9,571 nt of DNA from contig CAMLNY010000018.1 in assembly GCA_946481405.1 (NCBI GenBank), positions 1-9,571 of the forward strand, in the 5' to 3' direction. The position numbers and the translations under genes are program-made. The notes under the pieces are model-generated. The model was not told the origin of the DNA. It did no database searches and worked only from the letters and a program-made list of their open reading frames with translations. The stretch is from an uncultured Brevundimonas sp. GTDB taxonomy: Bacteria; Pseudomonadota; Alphaproteobacteria; Caulobacterales; Caulobacteraceae. Shown piece after piece: positions 1-6,352 of this stretch (the stretch's first letter is position 1; the number at the start of each line of letters is the position of its first letter).

Positions 1-317
1 AGTCGGATCGCAACAATGCCCGCGACGGCCTGACCGGCGCACTGGCGGCTCACGACGGGCAGTATCTGCAGGTCATCGAAGGACAGCCGGACGTTCTGGA
101 CGGGCTGTTGCGGCGGCTGGAATCGGACCCGCGCCACAAGGACATCCGACTGATCGACCGGATGCAGATCGCCCAGCGCAGGTTCGAGGCCTGGACCATG
201 GCCAATGCCCGGATCACGCCGGCGATGGCGGGCCTGCTGGAACGGCTGGTGCATAACCCGCAGCTCGATCCGAACGCCGCCGTCGACATGCTGTTCGAGG
301 CGTCGCAAGCGGCGTGA
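1..317 (+). CDS. BLUF-domain blue-light sensor, C-terminal part (5' end outside window)
   Basis: The reading frame is open from base 3 to the TGA at 315-317, giving about 104 residues that begin SDRNNARDGLTGALAAHDGQ. Established knowledge: BLUF domains bind FAD non-covalently and sense blue light, and N-N-x-R-x-G-(I/L)-T-G-x-L followed by (F/Y)-x-Q-x-(I/L)-E-G is typical of their second half. Both motifs are visible here (NNARDGLTGAL, then YLQVIEG), followed by the usual DPRHKDIRLID stretch and RRFEAWTM. The N-terminal strand with the flavin-contacting Tyr and Gln lies upstream of the window, so photoactivity cannot be judged. After the BLUF core only about 40 helical residues remain, with no EAL, GGDEF or other output domain. 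This fits the short stand-alone BLUF class, which is thought to signal by protein-protein contact. The gene lies 40 bases before dcyD on the same strand. Confidence 0.87.
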   Translation, partial: SDRNNARDGLTGALAAHDGQYLQVIEGQPDVLDGLLRRLESDPRHKDIRLIDRMQIAQRRFEAWTMANARITPAMAGLLERLVHNPQLDPNAAVDMLFEASQAA

Positions 318-357
318 GCCGGTGCTAGGGGTGCGGTGAACCGATAAGGACCGCTCC

Positions 358-1359
358 ATGCATCTCGCCCGTTTTCCCCGCGTGCGCCTCGCCCATCTGC
401 CGACGCCGCTGGAGCCGCTGCCGCGTCTGTCGGAGGCGCTGGGGGTTGAGCTCTGGATCAAGCGGGACGACTGCACCGGGCTGGCCGGCGGAGGCAACAA
501 GACGCGCAAGCTCGAGTTCCTGCTGGGCGCGGCTTTCGAGGAGGGCGCCGATACGCTGGTGACCCAGGGCGCGGTGCAGTCGAACCATGTGCGCCAGACG
601 GCGGCTGCCGCCGCGGCGCACGGGTTGAAGTGCGAGGTCATTCTGGAGGAGCGGACCGGGTCGAAGGCGGTGGACTATACCCGCAACGGCAATGTCCTGC
701 TGGACCGGCTGTTCGGCGCCGGGGTTCGCTCCGTGCCCGGAGGATCGGACATGGTCGCCGAGCTGGAGACCACGGCGGAGGCGGTCCGGGCGCAGGGCGG
801 AAAGCCCTATGTGATCCCGGGCGGCGGGTCGAACCCGGTCGGGGCGCTGGGCTATGTCGATTGCGCGCGCGAGATCGTGGTGCAGGCCGACGAACTGGAT
901 CTGGCCGTCGACCGGATCGTGACGGCGACGGGAAGTGCCGGGACCCATGCCGGTCTGGTCGCGGGTCTGGCCGTGCTGGGCGCCGACATTCCGGTGCTGG
1001 GCATCGGGGTCCGGGCGCCCAAGGAGAAGCAGGAAGCCAATGTCCTGAAGCTGGCGAAGGAGACGGCGGCGCTGCTGGGCCATCCGGACCGGGTGACCGA
1101 CGACATGGTGGTCGCCAACTGCGACTATGTCGGCGAGGGCTACGGCCTGATCGACCAGGGGGTGGCCGACGCCCTGATGCTGGCGGCGCGGACCGACGGC
1201 ATCGTCCTGGACCCCGTCTATTCGGGCAAGGCGATGAAGGGCCTGATGGCGCTGGCGAAGGCCGGGCGGTTCGAGGGCGAGCGGGTGGTGTTCCTGCACA
1301 CCGGCGGAGCGCAGGGGATCTTCGGCTATCAGGGCGAGCTGGAGCCGATGTTCGGGTGA
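358..1359 (+). CDS. dcyD: D-cysteine desulfhydrase (PLP-dependent, ACC deaminase-like fold)
   Basis: This complete 333-residue protein belongs to the fold-type II PLP family that includes D-cysteine desulfhydrase and ACC deaminase. D-cysteine desulfhydrase converts D-cysteine to pyruvate, H2S and ammonia in the cytoplasm. Visible landmarks are GGGNKTRKLEF at about residues 44-54 with the PLP Schiff-base lysine expected at K48, QSNHVRQ at 74-80, and the phosphate-binding loop TGSAGTHAG at 191-199. The motif DPVYSGKAM at 285-293 carries Ser after Tyr288, where ACC deaminases have Glu (VYEGKSM). That argues for the desulfhydrase reading, as in E. coli DcyD (recalled from memory). The length matches the family (about 330). 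The ATG is preceded by AAGGA at 346-350 with 7-base spacing. An Asp/Glu racemase-family gene lies downstream after two small genes, which may mean D-amino-acid metabolism is grouped here (inference). Substrate choice between D-Cys and related D-amino acids is not decided by sequence alone. Confidence 0.88.
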   Translation: MHLARFPRVRLAHLPTPLEPLPRLSEALGVELWIKRDDCTGLAGGGNKTRKLEFLLGAAFEEGADTLVTQGAVQSNHVRQTAAAAAAHGLKCEVILEERTGSKAVDYTRNGNVLLDRLFGAGVRSVPGGSDMVAELETTAEAVRAQGGKPYVIPGGGSNPVGALGYVDCAREIVVQADELDLAVDRIVTATGSAGTHAGLVAGLAVLGADIPVLGIGVRAPKEKQEANVLKLAKETAALLGHPDRVTDDMVVANCDYVGEGYGLIDQGVADALMLAARTDGIVLDPVYSGKAMKGLMALAKAGRFEGERVVFLHTGGAQGIFGYQGELEPMFG

Positions 1360-1360
1360 T

Positions 1361-1375
1361 GCGAGGCTTTCTCGC
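1361..1375. repeat. Small inverted repeat just after the dcyD stop
   Basis: GCGAG (1361-1365), a 5-base loop, and CTCGC (1371-1375) form a perfect 5-bp stem one base after the TGA of dcyD. A second short one, CCTCC-C-GGAGG, follows at 1378-1388. No T-run follows either, so they are at best weak transcript-end or stability structures. Confidence 0.3.
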
Positions 1376-1419
1376 GGCCTCCCGGAGGATGTAGGTAAGG
1401 CCTTGTCCAAGGGGGAATC

Positions 1420-1608
1420 ATGTCCGGCAAATCTTCTCCAACCCGCCTGATCGTCGGCGTCATGATCGGGGCGGCGATCGCCCTGATCGCGCTGGCGGTC
1501 TGGATGATCGCCAAGGACGAAGGATCGCCCGTGTTCGTGGCGGTGGCGGGATCCATGCTGGCCGCCGGGGCGGCCGTGATCGCCGCGCAGGATCGCAAGA
1601 AGCGCTGA
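1420..1608 (+). CDS. Small two-helix membrane protein, unknown function
   Basis: This 62-residue protein has no family that I recognise. It shows a basic N-terminus (SGKSSPTR), a hydrophobic segment at about residues 10-30 (LIVGVMIGAAIALIALAVWMI), a short charged loop KDEGSP at 32-37, a second hydrophobic segment at about 38-56, and a basic end DRKKR. By the positive-inside rule both termini should be cytoplasmic, giving an inner-membrane helical hairpin (inference). The second segment is rich in Ala/Gly with small-residue spacing that favours helix packing. The start is supported by a strong Shine-Dalgarno (AAGGGGGA, 1409-1416) just before the ATG. It is separated from dcyD by about 60 bases and could be cotranscribed with it. 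No catalytic residues are visible. Confidence 0.7.
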   Translation: MSGKSSPTRLIVGVMIGAAIALIALAVWMIAKDEGSPVFVAVAGSMLAAGAAVIAAQDRKKR

Positions 1609-1641
1609 GCAGACGTCCGGACGACGGTGCCTGCCGCCCCC

Positions 1642-1670
1642 TTGACGTCAGAGCGCGCCAAACCATCTCG
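1642..1670 (+). promoter_or_regulatory. Possible -35 element within a TGACGTCA palindrome
   Basis: TTGACG at 1642-1647 matches the alphaproteobacterial housekeeping -35 consensus, and it sits inside the perfect 8-bp palindrome TGACGTCA (1643-1650). A matching -10 about 17 bases on (around 1665-1670) is poor, so promoter activity toward the gene at 1712 is only a suggestion. The 103-base gap also holds a CGTCCGGACG palindrome at 1614-1623. Confidence 0.25.
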
Positions 1671-1681
1671 AAGCGCCGGAA

Positions 1682-1698
1682 CGGGCCCTGTCGGCCCG
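1682..1698. repeat. Hairpin in the leader of the DUF2188-like gene
   Basis: CGGGCC (1682-1687), a 5-base loop, and GGCCCG (1693-1698) make a perfect GC-only 6-bp stem ending 2 bases before the first GGAG Shine-Dalgarno (1701-1704). It could affect translation initiation of the next gene. In DNA this GC-rich it could also be chance. Confidence 0.3.
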
Positions 1699-1711
1699 CG
1701 GGAGTTGGAGT

Positions 1712-2029
1712 ATGGAAACGATCAGTGTGGAGCCGCTGGACGGCGGCTGGGCGGTGAAGACGAACGTCGTCGCCAACGACATGGTCTTTCGTTCGGGCCA
1801 TGACGCCGAGACCTCGGCGCGCGCCCTGGCGGAACGGCTGGCGCGGCAGGGGGAGCCGGTGAAGCTGCAGCTTCGGCTGAGACACACGGACAGAACGGTC
1901 CGCATGGTCGCCCTGCCGCCGATCCATGAGGCGGAGCCAGTGCGGCTGATCGAACTGCCTCCGCCGCTTTCCCCGGCGGGGGCCCCGCTTGAGAGCGGTT
2001 CGATGGCGTCCGCCGCTTCCGTCCGCTAA
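1712..2029 (+). CDS. DUF2188-like small protein with proline-rich tail
   Basis: A 105-residue protein. Residues 1-50 (ISVEPLDGGWAVKTNV..., then SGHDAETSARALAERLARQG) resemble the DUF2188 pattern: a beta strand carrying D-G-G-W-x-V-K, more strands, then an Asp/Glu-Thr-x-x-x-A-x-x-x-A helix. Residues 51-70 continue as a basic strand-like part (KLQLRLRHTDRTVRMV). From about residue 75 the tail is rich in Pro, Ala and Ser (LPPPLSPAGAPLESG) and probably disordered. The DUF2188 family has no assigned biochemical role. The start is supported by GGAG at 1701-1704 with 7-base spacing; a second GGAG at 1707-1710 is too close. There is no signal peptide or membrane segment, so a cytoplasmic protein is expected. 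Assignment to DUF2188 is from recognition of the first 45 residues only. Confidence 0.68.
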   Translation: METISVEPLDGGWAVKTNVVANDMVFRSGHDAETSARALAERLARQGEPVKLQLRLRHTDRTVRMVALPPIHEAEPVRLIELPPPLSPAGAPLESGSMASAASVR

Positions 2030-2079
2030 GCGCGGGGCGGCGATACGGCGGACGGTCGCGGAGCCGGTGGGAAGAGGTT

Positions 2080-2733
2080 CTGGGCGTTCTGGGCGGGATG
2101 GGGCCGGCCGCGACGGTGGCGTTTCTGGCGCGGTTGCAGGCGCTGACGCCGGCGCAAGGCGACGCCGATCACATCCGGGTCGTCATGGATATGAACCCGC
2201 AGGTGCCGGACCGGAACACGCGGCCGGGCGAGGCGGAGGCCGAGCTGGGCGCCATGGCGTTGAAGCTGAAGGCGGCCGGGGCCGAGGTGCTGGCCATGCC
2301 GTGCAATACGGCCCATGCCCAGAAGCCGGGAATCGAGGCGGCGGGCCTGCCCTTCATCGACATGATCGCCGAGACGGTGGCGGCGGCGAAGGCGACGGAT
2401 GCGCGCGCCGTGGGCGTTCTGGCCACCCCGGGCGGGGAGGCCCTGTATGTCGCGGCGCTGACGGCGGCGGGGGCGAAGCCGGTGGTTCTGCAGGGGGAGG
2501 ACCGGGCGGCCTTCATGGCCTGCGTCTATGGCGTGAAGCGCGGCGACGTCGGTGTGGACAATCGCGCGGCCATGGCGCGGCTGGCCTCGGCGCTGAACGT
2601 CGCGGGCGCGGATGCGGTGATTGCGGGGTGTACGGAGGTTCCCCTGTTGCTCGACGCGGCCGATGTGTCTGTTCCGCTGGTGGATTCAGCAGAGGTGCTG
2701 GCCGAAGCTTGCGTCAGGATGTGCAAGGACTGA
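2080..2733 (+). CDS. Aspartate/glutamate racemase family protein, start codon uncertain
   Basis: This is a cofactor-independent amino-acid racemase of the Asp/Glu/hydantoin racemase superfamily (aspartate racemase / YgeA type). Such enzymes use two cysteines as acid and base on either face of the alpha carbon. Counting from the ATG at 2098, both are present: C69 in AMPCNTAHA and C178 in AGCTEVPLLL. DMNPQVPDRN (residues 31-40) is also family-like. The first ATG (2098) lies inside the conserved GVLGGMGPAAT loop, whose first part is encoded upstream in frame (VLGVLGG, 2077-2097). The true protein must therefore begin earlier. However, the frame is open only back to the TGA at 1990-1992 and contains no ATG, GTG or TTG before 2098. 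The coordinate given uses CTG 2080 as a placeholder. A GTG at 2067 would supply a start (MGRVLGVLGGMGPAAT) if one base between 2070 and 2080 were extra. It is either a non-canonical start or a frameshift. The exact substrate is unknown. Confidence 0.75.
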   Translation: MGVLGGMGPAATVAFLARLQALTPAQGDADHIRVVMDMNPQVPDRNTRPGEAEAELGAMALKLKAAGAEVLAMPCNTAHAQKPGIEAAGLPFIDMIAETVAAAKATDARAVGVLATPGGEALYVAALTAAGAKPVVLQGEDRAAFMACVYGVKRGDVGVDNRAAMARLASALNVAGADAVIAGCTEVPLLLDAADVSVPLVDSAEVLAEACVRMCKD

Positions 2734-2744
2734 TGTGACGATCG

Positions 2745-2758
2745 ATCCGGTCGCGGAT
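2745..2758. repeat. Weak stem-loop after the racemase gene
   Basis: ATCCG (2745-2749), the loop GTCG, and CGGAT (2754-2758) form a 5-bp stem 11 bases after the racemase stop. There is no T-tract, so it is a poor terminator candidate. Confidence 0.25.
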
Positions 2759-2761
2759 AGA

Positions 2762-2779
2762 CTGTAATCCATTGGTATT
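2762..2779 (+). promoter_or_regulatory. Candidate degenerate Pho box upstream of phoX
   Basis: CTGTAAT at 2762-2768 matches six of seven positions of the Pho-box half-site CTGTCAT. The second half-site, 11 bases on (TGGTATT, 2773-2779), keeps only about three. Established knowledge: PhoX-type phosphatases are usually induced by PhoB under phosphate limitation through such tandem 11-base repeats. TATAAA at 2797-2802 could be the -10. The placement is sensible but the second half is weak, so PhoB control is inference. Confidence 0.3.
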
Positions 2780-2780
2780 G

Positions 2781-2795
2781 TGCGACTTGTTCGCA
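2781..2795. promoter_or_regulatory. Inverted repeat TGCGA-N5-TCGCA in the phoX promoter region
   Basis: TGCGA (2781-2785) and TCGCA (2791-2795) are perfect inverted copies separated by CTTGT. They lie between the candidate Pho box and the AT-rich stretch TATAAAA. The position is suitable for an operator, but no regulator is identifiable. Confidence 0.35.
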
Positions 2796-2812
2796 ATATA
2801 AAACCGCAATAT
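2792..2812 (+). repeat. Direct repeat CGCAATAT in the phoX promoter region
   Basis: CGCAATAT occurs at 2792-2799 and again at 2805-2812, 13 bases start to start. The first copy overlaps the right arm of the TGCGA/TCGCA inverted repeat. This is the only clearly AT-rich patch in the window. Confidence 0.4.
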
Positions 2813-2880
2813 TTCGGACACGAACTTCACAAGCACGGCCGTTACCGCTGCGCCCCACCACATTCCGGGGAGCACCATCC

Positions 2881-5322
2881 ATGTCCGAGATCCACCTGAC
2901 CGGTCGCCACGACGACGGCGATATCGAGCTGAACACCTCGTCCAACCCGACTTTCGGCTCGATCCTGCAGGAGCGCCAGTCGCGCCGCGCAGTCATGGGC
3001 GGCATGGCCTCGGTCGCGGCCCTGTTCGGCCTCGCCGGCTGTGACGACGGCGGCGACCAACCGCGTTCGGACGCGACGGTCTCGGCCGGCGCCGACGGCG
3101 TCACCACCTCGGGCAAGACCGTCACCCTGACCGGCACGGCCACCGGATCGAGCGGCCCCCTGTGCACCCAGGTCCCGGGCCCGACGGTCATCCTGACGGG
3201 CGCCAACACCAACAACGCCAGCTTCACGGCGCCGAGCGTGGCGGCCGCCACCCCGCTGGTCTTCGCCTTCAACGCCCCGGGTTCGAACAACATCATCGCC
3301 ACCGCCCAGACGACCGTGACGGTCAGCCCGGCGGTCCTGGGCTTCAACGCCGTGGTCAAGAACCTGCTGGACGTCGTGACCGTGCCGGCCGGCTATTCGG
3401 TCAGCGTCCTGTATCGTCTGGGCGACCCGATCACCGCCGCGACCCCGGCCTACGCCAACAACGGCACGGACACCGGCTTCGCCTCGCGCGGCGGCGACCA
3501 CCACGACGGCATGTCCTATTTCGGCCTGGGGGCCACGACCGGCCTGCGGGACGACGCCTCCTCGACGCGCGGACTGCTGGTGATGAACCACGAGAACATC
3601 ACCGCCGCCTATCTGCACCCGAACGGCCCGACCTCGGCCGGCGGCGTCCGCCCGGAAGCCGAGGCCATCAAGGAGATCGAGGCCCACGGCGTGGCCGTGA
3701 TCGAGATCCTGAAAGGGACATCGGGCTGGAACTACGTCCAGAACTCGACTTTCAACCGCCGCATCACCCCGAACACCCCGACCGAGATCCGCGGTCCGGC
3801 CCGCGGCGACGCCCAGATGCGCACCGCCTGGTCCCCGACGGGCGTGGCCGGTCGCGGCACCGTCAACAACTGCGCCAACGGCTATACCCCCTGGGGCAGC
3901 TACCTGACCTGCGAGGAGAACTGGGCGGGCTATTTCCGTCGTTCGTCGACCGACAACGCCGGCCGTACGGCCAGGGAAGTCGTCGCCCTGAACCGCTACG
4001 GCGTGTCGCAGGGCGCGGCCGGCGCGAACAACTGGGCCTCGGTCATCCCGACCGTTCCGGGCACGACCATTTTCGCCAAGTGGAACGCCTCGGTCATCAC
4101 GGGCGACGCCACGACCGATTTCCGCAACGAGCCGAACCAGTACGGCTGGGTCGTCGAGATCGACCCGTATGACGCCGCCTCGATGCCGAGGAAGCGCACG
4201 GCCCTGGGCCGCATGGGTCACGAGGGCGCCTGGCCGTCGAACTTCGTCGCCGGCCGCCGTCCGGTCTTCTACATGGGCGACGATTCGCGCGGCGAGTATT
4301 TCTACAAGTTCGTCTCGGCCACGCCGTGGGTCGCCGCCGACGCCCAGAACGCCGACCGCCTGTCGATCGGCGACAAGTATCTGGACAACGGCACGCTCTA
4401 CGTGGCCCGTTTCGACGCGACGGGGAACGGTGCGTGGCTGCCGCTGGTGTTCGGTCAGGGCAATGTGACCGCCGCCAACCCGGCCTATGCCTTCGCCAGC
4501 CAGGCCGACGTCCTGATCAACGCCCGTCTGGCCGCCGACGCCGTCGGCGCGACCAGGATGGACCGTCCGGAATGGGCCGCCGTCAACCCGGCCAACGGCG
4601 AGGTCTATCTGACCCTGACCAACACCAACGCCGCCAGCCGCTCGCTGGCCGCCACGGACGCCGCCAACCCGCGCCACTACAACGACCCGCGCGGCGCCAC
4701 GAACCAGTTCGGCAATCCGAACGGCCACATCATCCGTCTGCGCGAGACAGGGGACAATCCGGAAGCCACCACCTTCCAGTGGGACATCTACGCCTTCGGC
4801 GCCGGAGCGGACCTGAATGCGACCAACATCAACGTCTCGGGTCTGGATGCGACGAACGACTTCTCGTCGCCGGACGGCCTGTGGTTCGGCCGCCCGCAGA
4901 ACGCCTCGGGTCTGGTCAATCCGCTGCTTTGGATCCAGACGGATGACGGCGCCTACACCGACGTGACCAACTGCATGATGCTGGTCGCCCAGCCGGGCGT
5001 GGTCGGCGACGGCGGCGCGAAGACGATCACCAACACGGACTCTACCGGCGCGACCCGCTCCCAGTCGACTTTCGTCGGCAAGGCCCCGGGGATGCAACTG
5101 CGTCGCTTCCTGGTCGGACCGAAGGAATGCGAATTGACCGGCATCGACTCGACGCCGGACGGCAAGACCCTCTTCGTCAACATCCAGCACCCGGGCGAGA
5201 ACGGCACGGGCGCCGCGCCGACCTCGTTCTGGCCCGCCAGCCAGACGGGCGGCACGGGCTCGCGCCCGCGCTCGGCGACGATCGTCATCACCAAGGACGA
5301 CGGCGGGGTGGTCGGCCTGTAA
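2881..5322 (+). CDS. phoX: PhoX/DUF839 family alkaline phosphatase, Tat-exported lipoprotein with PKD-like insert
   Basis: An 813-residue protein. PhoX enzymes are secreted phosphatases that use an iron-calcium cluster to release phosphate from phosphomonoesters. Family landmarks seen here: LLVMNHEN at 232-239 (metal-ligand Glu region), NNCANGYTPWG at 329-339 followed by LTCEEN at 342-347, then GRMGHEGAW, YMGDDSRGEYFYKF, DRPEWAAVNP and the C-terminal ENGTGAAPTSFW. The N-terminus has SRRAVMGG with twin arginines 35-36, a hydrophobic stretch and the lipobox LAGC with C54. This suggests Tat export and lipid anchoring in the periplasm or outer membrane. Residues about 63-150 are not part of the core. 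TVSAGAD..., GPTVILTGANTNNASFTAP and a final TTVTVSP resemble a PKD/REJ Ig-like beta domain. The ATG has GGGGAG at 2867-2872 with 8-base spacing. Codons are strongly C-ending, unlike the G-ending neighbours, which hints at high expression. Transcription ends at a terminator 23 bases downstream. The family call is firm; actual phosphatase activity is inferred. Confidence 0.9.
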   Translation: MSEIHLTGRHDDGDIELNTSSNPTFGSILQERQSRRAVMGGMASVAALFGLAGCDDGGDQPRSDATVSAGADGVTTSGKTVTLTGTATGSSGPLCTQVPGPTVILTGANTNNASFTAPSVAAATPLVFAFNAPGSNNIIATAQTTVTVSPAVLGFNAVVKNLLDVVTVPAGYSVSVLYRLGDPITAATPAYANNGTDTGFASRGGDHHDGMSYFGLGATTGLRDDASSTRGLLVMNHENITAAYLHPNGPTSAGGVRPEAEAIKEIEAHGVAVIEILKGTSGWNYVQNSTFNRRITPNTPTEIRGPARGDAQMRTAWSPTGVAGRGTVNNCANGYTPWGSYLTCEENWAGYFRRSSTDNAGRTAREVVALNRYGVSQGAAGANNWASVIPTVPGTTIFAKWNASVITGDATTDFRNEPNQYGWVVEIDPYDAASMPRKRTALGRMGHEGAWPSNFVAGRRPVFYMGDDSRGEYFYKFVSATPWVAADAQNADRLSIGDKYLDNGTLYVARFDATGNGAWLPLVFGQGNVTAANPAYAFASQADVLINARLAADAVGATRMDRPEWAAVNPANGEVYLTLTNTNAASRSLAATDAANPRHYNDPRGATNQFGNPNGHIIRLRETGDNPEATTFQWDIYAFGAGADLNATNINVSGLDATNDFSSPDGLWFGRPQNASGLVNPLLWIQTDDGAYTDVTNCMMLVAQPGVVGDGGAKTITNTDSTGATRSQSTFVGKAPGMQLRRFLVGPKECELTGIDSTPDGKTLFVNIQHPGENGTGAAPTSFWPASQTGGTGSRPRSATIVITKDDGGVVGL

Positions 5323-5345
5323 GGCCGGTCCTCCGGAGACGGATC

Positions 5346-5376
5346 GGGGCGCGCCGGAATCGGAGCGCCCCTTTTT
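5346..5376 (+). terminator. Rho-independent terminator of phoX
   Basis: GGGGCGC (5346-5352) pairs perfectly with GCGCCCC (5365-5371), and TTTTT follows at 5372-5376. Inside, CCG and CGG flank the tetraloop GAAT and can extend the stem past one G-A mismatch. It lies 23 bases after the phoX TAA and isolates that gene from the iunH-rbsK unit. This is the clearest terminator in the window. Confidence 0.88.
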
Positions 5377-5389
5377 CGTTGCGACGAAA
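5374..5389. repeat. Hairpin TTTCGT-TGCG-ACGAAA after the terminator
   Basis: TTTCGT (5374-5379) and ACGAAA (5384-5389) form a perfect 6-bp stem with the loop TGCG. It overlaps the last T residues of the phoX terminator and sits 25 bases before the nucleoside hydrolase start. It may be an operator or part of a leader structure; the function is unknown. Confidence 0.4.
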
Positions 5390-5390
5390 C

Positions 5391-5402
5391 GCGACCGGTC
5401 GC
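5391..5402. promoter_or_regulatory. Perfect 12-bp palindrome GCGACCGGTCGC before iunH
   Basis: GCGACCGGTCGC reads identically on both strands and ends 11 bases before the GTG start of the nucleoside hydrolase. A dimeric repressor site is possible here, because the spacer between terminator and gene is under 40 bases. The palindrome is GC-only, so chance is not excluded. Confidence 0.4.
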
Positions 5403-5413
5403 ATTCAGGGCGG

Positions 5414-6352
5414 GTGGAAAGACAGGGTTTGATCATCGATTGCGACCCGGGCGTGGACGATGCCGTGGGGCTGCTGCTGGCCTTCGCCTCTCCGGAGCTG
5501 GATCTGAAGGCGATCACGACGGTGGGCGGCAACGTCTCCGTCGAGAAGACGACGCGCAACGCACGGATTGTCCGGCACGTGGCGGGGCGCGACGAGGTTC
5601 CCGTGTACGCGGGGGCGGAGCGACCGCTGCGGCGCGAACCGGCCGGAGCGGGAGAGTTCCACGGGGCCGAGGGGCTGGGCGATCTGGAGGCGGTCGAACC
5701 GGACGCTCCGGCGGCGGAGGGATCGGCGGTCGACGCCATCGTGCGGATCGTAATGGAGGCGCCGGCCCGGTCGATCGTGCTCGTCGTCATGGGGCCGATG
5801 ACCAATGTGGCGCTGGCGCTGCGGGCCGAGCCCCGGCTGGTCGAACGGCTGGGGACCGTCGTGGTCATGGGCGGGGCGCGGTCGGAGGGGGGCAACATCA
5901 CGGCTTCCGCCGAGTTCAACATCTGGGCCGATCCGGACGCGGCGGCGGAGGTGTTCGCCAGCGGCTGCGAGATGGTGGTGATGGGGCTGGACGTGACCCA
6001 TTGCGTGCGGGCGACCGAGGAGCGGATCCAGGACATCGAGGCGGGCGGCACGCCGCAGTCGGCCATGGCGGGCGCCATGGTGCGGTTCTCCCAGCGGATC
6101 GAGCGGGAAATCGTCGGCTGGGACGCGGCGCCCCTGCATGATCCGTGCACGGTGGCGTGGCTGCTGCGGCCCGATCTGTTCGAGCTGAGGCCCTGCCGGA
6201 TCGAGGTCGAGACCGAGAGCGAACTGACGCGCGGTCATACGGCGGTGGAGTTCCGGGTCGATCCGGAGACGGCGCGGCACCAGTGGGCGGTCGGGGCCTT
6301 CTCTCAGGAGATCTTCGAGCTGATCGCCACGCGGCTGGGGGCAGCGCAATGA
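5414..6352 (+). CDS. iunH: Inosine-uridine type nucleoside hydrolase
   Basis: A 312-residue cytoplasmic enzyme that hydrolyses the N-glycosidic bond of ribonucleosides to give free base and ribose. The hallmark DCDPGVDDA at residues 9-17 holds the calcium-binding and catalytic aspartates; D11 and D16 correspond to D10 and D15 of the Crithidia enzyme. GGNVS (39-43), MGPMTNVA (127-134), EFNIWADPDAA (168-178) and LHDPCTVAW with H243/D244 near the C-terminus complete the active site. The length is normal (about 310). The start chosen is GTG at 5414, with AGGG at 5407-5410 rather close. A TTG at 5429 giving MIIDCDPG is an alternative. The stop overlaps the next gene in an ATGA, so it is translationally coupled to rbsK. 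The pair forms a classic nucleoside-salvage unit. Substrate range (purine, pyrimidine or both) is not readable from sequence. Confidence 0.9.
   Translation: MERQGLIIDCDPGVDDAVGLLLAFASPELDLKAITTVGGNVSVEKTTRNARIVRHVAGRDEVPVYAGAERPLRREPAGAGEFHGAEGLGDLEAVEPDAPAAEGSAVDAIVRIVMEAPARSIVLVVMGPMTNVALALRAEPRLVERLGTVVVMGGARSEGGNITASAEFNIWADPDAAAEVFASGCEMVVMGLDVTHCVRATEERIQDIEAGGTPQSAMAGAMVRFSQRIEREIVGWDAAPLHDPCTVAWLLRPDLFELRPCRIEVETESELTRGHTAVEFRVDPETARHQWAVGAFSQEIFELIATRLGAAQ

Noticed and set aside
358..1359. ACC deaminase instead of D-cysteine desulfhydrase
   Set aside because: The active-site motif reads VYSGKAM. ACC deaminases carry Glu after the Tyr (VYEGKSM), so the desulfhydrase subgroup fits better.
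325..1410. Long - strand open frame opposite dcyD
   Set aside because: It is rich in His, Arg and Gln with no family motif, while the + strand frame is a clear PLP enzyme with a Shine-Dalgarno.
1643..1650. TGACGTCA as a CRE-like regulator site
   Set aside because: An 8-bp palindrome is short, and the similarity to the eukaryotic CRE has no meaning in a bacterium. It is kept only as a weak -35 candidate.
1989..2738. + strand frame overlapping the racemase, one frame over
   Set aside because: The product is low-complexity Gly/Arg, a shadow of GC-rich codons. Only the stretch near GTG 2067 matters, as a possible displaced racemase start.
2842..6150. Very long - strand open frame (1102 codons) opposite phoX and iunH
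   Set aside because: It spans two well-supported genes and their terminator. Its translation is a monotonous mix of R, G, V, A, D and H with no motif, as expected antisense to C-rich codons. High GC removes stop codons.
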